DNA of 35,237 bases from Allomyces macrogynus ATCC 38327 (taxonomy: Eukaryota; Blastocladiomycota; Blastocladiomycetes; Blastocladiales; Blastocladiaceae): the NCBI GenBank assembly GCA_000151295.1, contig GG745375.1, positions 12,414 to 47,650 on the forward strand, read 5' to 3'. The notes below the pieces were generated by a model. It was not told the DNA's origin and made no database searches. It saw only the letters and a program-made list of their open reading frames with translations. The position numbers and the translations under genes are program-made. Of this stretch, positions 29,550-35,237 are shown one piece after another. The stretch's first letter is position 1, and each line of letters starts with the position of its first letter.

Positions 29550-30260
29550 CCCTGGCGCATTGCACAACCCCCATCCGCGCGCCCGGCTGGATGAGAGCGC
29601 GCATGCGAGCAGCCCACGTCCTGGCCTCGTTGCAGTCCGTTTTGACGCCTGGGCGACCACATTTCTCGAGGAACGGGAGCTGTGGCATGCTCAGTGCGTG
29701 CCCTTGCGCGGCAGTCTCTTGGTACGGCTGGCACCGCGCAAACGATGGTCAACTCCAATCCCAAACTCAATGAACCCAACAAGACCCATAGCCTTGGTTT
29801 CACCCAAACTCGCCGCGTAAGTGAGTAGGTAAAGCGCACGCGCGCGGTCACGGTTCGGGTTCTGCGCTTAGAGGAGCGCCTCGCCGTGCGTGGTCATCGC
29901 GGCAAGTCGGGTGCAGGCGCACGGGTCGCGGATGATGCAAGTGGAAGGGGCGCAATGAGACCTGTCATTGACAAGGGCAGCAGGTCGTCGCTCTTGACGC
30001 ATTCGTTGCATCCCGAGTCGCAGTGCCGTTGCTGAGGCAGCATGTCCGGCATCGTTGTCGCGTCGACACTGGCAAATGTAGGGAGGGTTGCGGTTGGGGC
30101 GGCGGGCGGTTGGACCATGGAAGCGGACATGATCTTCCAAGTGAGATTGGATTCAGAACTTGCAGGACAGAATCGGAGCAGTGCGATATTGGTCGGGAAT
30201 GCCAGAGAGCAAGAACAGGCCGGATCAAGGCGTCGTGCCGCGGTGGTGTGACTGCACTCT
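29550..30260 (-). pseudogene. Decayed copy of the Sel1-repeat gene (relic 2), inverted
   Basis: On the minus strand, scattered frames match the middle of the intact gene at 25582-28164. PPRHDAL (about 30250) matches SPAHDAL. CNECVKSDDLLPLSMTGLI and PLPLASS (about 30010-29930) match CGNCDKDRNPADDLPQLS and SIPLASS. GETKAMGLVGF with IEFGIG (about 29800-29755) matches GDAKAMGIIGFMLEFGLG. LPFLEKCGRPGVKTDCNEA and RMRALI (about 29680-29590) match LAFLKRYGRPAIKMDKNEA and RTRALV. Frameshifts and stops separate the blocks. It covers about residues 270-510 of the parent, nearly the same part as relic 1, and lies only about 1.4 kb downstream of the parent in opposite orientation. Confidence 0.8.
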
Positions 30261-30386
30261 CTTCCACTGCGCGCATGTGCTCCGCGACAGGTGTGACGCG
30301 TGATCCTCCCGCACTGCTTTTCGCTCGGCCCGCCGCAACGAGCGCACCGTCCTCGACTTCACCACGGCGACCAACGCCCGGCGGCC

Positions 30387-33300
30387 ATGGACCAGTCGGT
30401 CGCGAGCAACTACACGAGCGCCTCGGCCTTTACCGCGACCTGGGGCGCCCGCTCGACCGCGCGCAGCCACCAGCCGCAAGACGACACGGCCGTGCGCGGC
30501 CTCATCGACGGCATTGCCGACCTCGACATCCAGTCAGTCCACGACATGCTCGGCGAGCACTACGAGCTGGACGACGACGAAGACCATCATGTTCAAGTAG
30601 GTGGTGGCAGGGACGAGGATGACAGCTACCGGCCCGACCAGCAACAGCAGCATCCACAGCAAGAGCAAGAACAAGAACAGCATCAGTACGACCCGCCAGG
30701 TGCTCAAGTAGCGCCCGCCGCCGCGCCCGCTACACTGTCCTCATCATCAAAGGCCGGTTCGGTGGACGGCGATTTCCGCGGCCGCTGGGACGACCGCGTG
30801 GCCGCCGACGCTGCCGGTTCCCATGGCCATGTGGGCTACGGTCCACACGACCCCATGGATCCGGCCGACGACGAGATTGAGCACGTTATTGTCGAGCACG
30901 ACTTGTCGTCGGGCCTCGACTTTTCGCACGGCGCGCTGCACGACGTTGTTGACCACGCCGACTCGTTCCACGACGAGTACGTTGCCATGCTCGAACCGCC
31001 CCATCGCGACCCTCCCCTGACGATTCCCCGACGCTAGCCTCCCGCCTGTCGACACTGCTCACCTGCCTGCGCCCGCCACTGCATCGACCGCGGTCGCCGA
31101 CCACGCCAAGCACGTGCTCTCGACGATCCACGAGGTCTCGTACGAGTCGCACGTATCGCATCTGCGGTACCTGCTTCCCGACACGCCCGCGAGGCACCGC
31201 AACGTGTCGCAGCACAGTGCCGCGAGCGACCCGTGGGCGCCGCCGGCAGCGGGGGGAGGTTCCCGCGCGCCTCCACGTGACGCTGTCGACCACGACGTGC
31301 GGCTGCTCTACGAGGCACTCGACGAAACTCTTTCTGCGCACAGTCGTGGATCGCCGACGCCCTCGGCACGCGCGCCCGTCGACCCGCTAACCCGTGCGCG
31401 CACCGCGTCCCCACTGCTCCGCGTGCCCGGTGCAGCGACGGCGGCGGCGGTGGGCGGGGTCGCTCCGCCGCCGCGCCCCGCTGTCGGCATCCGTGGCCTC
31501 CCCACGCTTGGCAGCAGCTGCAGCGTCTGTAGCAGCACACCCGTCACCGGCCATGTCGGCACTCTCTGCCGCGACGGTGCGTGGGCCGCTGGACGCATAC
31601 TCGCGTGCGTCACCGTCACCACGACTCGGTGCGCGGACGGCGAGTCCAGCGACTTCGGGCGCGAAGCCGCCGCCCGAATGGTCGCTCGCAGCACGGCCAA
31701 TATCGGCTGGATCGCAACGACAGCAGGTGCAACCGCCGCCAGCACCGCCGCGGGAGCAGTCGCCGGCGGTGATCCACCCGCGCGATCTTGGGAACCCGTT
31801 TGCGACCACGTACCGGCCGCAGCGGCGGCCTTGGGACGACGAGGGGACGACGAGGTGCGCCTGGCGACTGCGCTGCATTGGAGTCATGATTTTGACTGAC
31901 TTTCTGGACCGTGTTCATTCTCTAGTGGCGCTCCCGCTCCCCCACCGCCACCTCCCGCCGACCCATCTCCACCCGCGACCTCCGCGCCGCCCGCGCGTAG
32001 TCTCTACACGACCCACCACCTCGCGCCCACGTCCTCGACCGGCCGCGACCCGAGCCCCATCTCGCCTGCGCCGCCTTCGCACCACGACCAGTTCCTTGAC
32101 GCGATGCAGACGCCCCCACGGCGCCCCTTGGGCTCGGCCGCACTGCAAACCCCGCGCGGCGCCGTCCTCTCGGCGACCAAGGCGTCGATCCACGCCAAGT
32201 TGCTGCAACAGACACCTATGGCGCTCGACCAGGCGCTCGGCAGTTTGGAGGATTTGGCTGACGAAGATGCTTCGCCGATCGGGCGTACCGTGGGGTTGTT
32301 GGGCGCGGTGTCTGATTTGGAGGCGTCGCTGAGCGAGTCGATGCGGTTCGATGACCACGAGCCGGTTCCGGCCTAGGAGTCGGGGGTTCCACGACGACGC
32401 GCGGTATCTGCCACGAACGAGAACGAGAGCGACGAGAACGAGGACGACAGAAAACATGTTCAACAGACCCACGCGCCGGCGACCACGGTCGCGGTACGCG
32501 ACTGCGCACGAAGCAGCGTCCCCGCGCATCCGTGCCGCGTCGCGACTCAGTGCCGCCGCCGCGTTGCCTCCACGTACGCCCTCCCCACCCTCCGTGCATC
32601 CGTCGCTGCTGCAAGCGATCGTCGCGTCCGGCGGGGTTGCGGGACGACTGCACGAGTGTGCGACCCTCTCAATCGCCGGCCGCGGGGTCGAGTCGGTCGA
32701 AGGGCTCGCGTCACTGACACCGCACTTGCACGACCTGAGTCTCGCCGGCAATCAACTCAACTACCTGACGGGCGTTCCGGCGACGGTGATGCACCTGGAT
32801 GTGCGCAATAACCGGCTCACGACGCTGACCTCGTTCCACCACTTGATGAACCTGCATACGCTGAATCTCGCGGGCAACTCGGTCGATGATTTGATTGGGC
32901 TGGCCGGGCTCAAGCATTTACGGGTGCTGGTCGCGGATAATAACGGGATCACGTCGTGGGCCGCAGTGCCGGCACTCGACAGCCTCCAGGAACTGTCGCT
33001 GCGCGCGAATAAGCTGACAGAGGTCGGTGGCGCCATGGCGGTCCGGCTGCCGCGACTGCGCAAGTTGGATGTCTCGCATAACGAGATTGCCACCGTGCGC
33101 GAGATCAACGAGTGTATGCCGGCGCTCGTCGAGCTGGATCTCGAAGCGAATGCGCTCATGGGCGATTGGCCCGTGGACGTCACGCACCCGACGCTCGAAG
33201 GGCTCGTCCTGACCGATAATTTGCTCACAACGTTCACGTCCCGAGGCCTGCCCGCACTCCGCCGGATCGTCCTGCGCGGCAACGAAATGGAACGGCTCGA

Positions 33301-35121
33301 ACTCGACAACCTCGACTCGGTCACTCACATTGATCTCGCGCACCAGGCGAACCTCGCGCCCGACCGCCGCCGGCACACGGCCCCTGACGCGTCGGTCGTG
33401 GACTACTCGCAGCTCGCCGCCGCCGTCCGGTTGGACCTCGCGGGCAATTACTTACAGACACTCGACGCGCACGCGCGACTGTACCAGCTGGTGCACCTGA
33501 CGCTCGCGCGATGCGGACTGCGCGCGTTACCCGCACAATGGGCGCGACACGTGCCCTCCCTGCGTGTCCTGGACCTGACACAGAACTGTTTACGGGACGT
33601 GACGCCGCTGTGCAAGTTGCGGTACCTCCGGGTCCTCGCCTTGCGCGGGAACGACGTTGACGACGTCGCGCACCTCGCGCAGTACCTCGGCCACTTTCGC
33701 GCCCTCCAGGTTTTGGACTTGCGGCAAAATCCCGTCACGGCGTTGTTTTACCCGACCCTGCACAATGACGACGAAGACGAGTCGGCGGATGCACTCGCGA
33801 GGGACGTTGGCGCGCGCGAGACGCCCTGGATCGCGGCGGATGACCGGTACCAGCGGTCGATGAACGACTCGACGCACGTGCGCAGGTCGTGTTACCGGAC
33901 GATCGTGGTGTACCATCTGCGCAGGTCGCTGAAAGTGCTCGACCGCGTGCCAGTGCCGGACGCGGACCGCGCCGCGATCGAGACGACGTACCGACGCATG
34001 GAGAAGACGATTGCGACGGTGCTCACGCGCGCGCCGTCGCGCATCTCATCGGCGCCGTCGGCGGCCACTCTCTCGACGATCCCAGCCCCCACGGGACCGA
34101 GCACGCCGATGCCCCCGGCGCCGCCGACGGTCGCCACGGTCACGCCGTCGGTGGCCCGAGATGGTGCGGGCGCGGGGGAGTCCCCGGCGTCGATGCCGTG
34201 GCTCGACGACGCTGCGTCCGAGACGGCAATTTATAACGAGGTGCGGCTGCTGCTGACCTCGCCTGGGATCGTGCTAGGAGCGTCACCGGCGTACTCGTGG
34301 CGGTCGCGCGCCACATCAATGGTCGGGGTGCGGCGCCGCGGAGGTGGTCGAGGCGCCATCGCCGCTCGCACAGCGTAGCGCCGCGCCAGCTGCGGAAGGA
34401 ACGGGTCCCGGCAGAAACAGCTGCGGAACCGCCTTCGGGTTTCCGCTCCGGCTCTGGCCCACGGCGACTTCTGGTGCGCGGGAGGCTGCTGCGCGTGGCG
34501 AGATGTACGCCAAGCGCGGCGAGGTCAGTGCCAAGTATCCCGAGTCCAGCGCCAAGCGACCTGAGGCCGTCTCCGAACCGCAGCAGCGCGCACTGAACGC
34601 GAGTATCCGCGACGACCGCGCCCTGGGTCCGCGGTTTGCGGCATCCTCTTCTTCTACCGCTCCCGCCCCGCTGCCCGAGCCACCGCGCGAGATCGACGCG
34701 ACGACACGCACCGACCGCGCACCCGGACCGCGGTTCTCGGCATTTTCCTTGGCAGCGGCACCATTACCGCCGCCACCACCTCCGGCGGATCGCGTGAGGG
34801 ACCACCATCCGGCAGAACCGCAGCAGCAGCAGCGGCAGCACCGGGCCAGCAGTCGTACCCGGCCCTCTCAGCCTTACGGCGGCAGCACGCGACGCGCTCG
34901 AGCACAGCGACGACGACGACGACCCAGTGGCCGCGCGGCTCGTCGCGCCCGCACCGCCCGAGAGCCGGCGCGCGACGTTTGACCGGATCGGGGGCGCGTC
35001 GCTCAACTGGGGCGTCGGCGACGTGACTGGGCTGGGTGGTGCGGGTGGGGTGGGCGGGTTTGGCGCGTCGGTGCAGTATTCGGTCGGGGACGCGAGCGAC
35101 GTGGTGGTGCTCGACGAGTAG
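30387..35121 (+). CDS. Nud1/Cdc11-type leucine-rich-repeat scaffold, frame broken at several sites
   Basis: Nud1 (budding yeast) and Cdc11 (fission yeast) anchor the mitotic-exit/septation network at the spindle pole body. ATG at 30387 (GGCCATGG). A long disordered, acidic/Gln-rich N terminus leads to an LRR array (about 32640-33760) with repeats such as HDLSLAGNQLNYLTGV, LHTLNLAGNSVDDLIGL and LRKLDVSHNEIATVREI, ending in LQVLDLRQNPVTALFYPT. YRTIVVYHLRRSLKVLDRVPVP then fits the Nud1/Cdc11 LRR cap. Introns: 31855-31925, 32308-32376 (removes an in-frame TAG) and perhaps 34328-34373 (46 bp). The reading frame shifts by one extra base near C4 runs at 31026-31029, 31476-31479 and 32520-32523, and again between about 34790 and 34890, before the last frame stops at 35119-35121. 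With those bases ignored, one protein of roughly 1500 residues results. LRR-scaffold family is fairly sure; a single gene from end to end is inferred. Confidence 0.65.
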
Positions 35122-35237
35122 GTTCTGTCGAGCAATTGAATGATTTATTTATTTGGATACTTGTGACGGCGGTGCTGTTGTTGCCGTTTGCTTGGTCTTG
35201 CGCAGGTTCTTCGGCTGGCGTTCGCGGCAAGAGGCCC
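35122..35237. other. 3' flank of the LRR gene, no gene seen
   Basis: A+T-richer sequence after the last stop, with TTATTTATTT near 35143-35152. The window ends here. Confidence 0.5.

Noticed and set aside
31026..31479. Intron explanation for the frame changes in the LRR gene N terminus
   Set aside because: No GT-AG pair of normal length joins the two frames there, while dropping one C from the runs joins them with natural sequence.
32495..32551. 57-bp intron GTACGC...CTCAG just before the LRR region
   Set aside because: Both splice sites look good, but the phases do not join to the LRR frame; a one-base excess at the C4 run 32520-32523 explains the shift better.
1..35237. tRNA or rRNA genes
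   Set aside because: Looked by eye for a T-loop GGTTCGAATCC-like motif with paired arms and for rRNA cores; nothing convincing was found.

Overview
The window is nuclear DNA of a G+C-rich, intron-rich fungus. Coding strands are strongly G/C-ending, introns are short (mostly 60-90 bp, GT-AG) and several start codons sit in a Kozak-like context. Gamma-SNAP, a two-CNBD protein and an RSC7 domain joined to a double PHD finger point away from yeasts and towards an early-diverging zoosporic fungus. I favour Blastocladiomycota (Allomyces-like), but this is inference. One 832-base assembly gap (15957-16788) splits the window.

Layout. 1-411: AT-rich palindromic repeat array. 411-1320 (-): the 5' exons of a P4-ATPase (lipid flippase) that run into this array and stop. 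1321-3720: no recognisable gene. 3727-4212 (+): decayed fragment of the Sel1-repeat gene found intact at 25.6 kb. 4348-5227 (-): Derlin, with UPRE-like repeats upstream. 6149-7738 (-): single-pass membrane protein with a cytoplasmic SH3 domain. 8158-9720 (-): protein with two cyclic-nucleotide-binding-type domains, frame broken by a 20-bp tandem duplication. 10266-12744 (+): 2-oxoglutarate/Fe(II) oxygenase broken by one base in an A run. 13144-14593 (-): CCDC124/Oxs1, reconstructed in seven exons. 15014-15818 (+): MIC19-like MICOS subunit. Gap. 16789-17926 (-): gamma-SNAP, truncated by the gap. 18512-21861 (-): RSC7/Swp82 domain plus two Cys-rich repeats, double PHD finger, third zinc finger and an RG/AT-hook tail. 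22507-24785 (+): Sly1. 25582-28164 (+): Sel1-repeat protein. 28974-29330 (+): protein kinase remnant. 30260-29550 (-): second decayed Sel1 copy. 30387-35121 (+): Nud1/Cdc11-type LRR scaffold.

Common threads. Derlin (ERAD), Sly1 (ER-Golgi fusion) and gamma-SNAP (SNARE recycling) are all secretory-pathway housekeeping genes; no co-regulated cluster is implied. Divergent pairs (CCDC124/MIC19, RSC7-DPF/Sly1, CNBD protein/oxygenase) share 0.4-0.65 kb promoters. The ends of the window and the 28-30 kb stretch are gene graveyards holding two relics of one Sel1 gene, a kinase relic and a truncated flippase. The most interesting items are the RSC7-DPF fusion, the UPRE-like repeats before Derlin, the GTRCG splice donors, the recurrent extra base at four-base runs, and the flippase that ends at a palindromic element.
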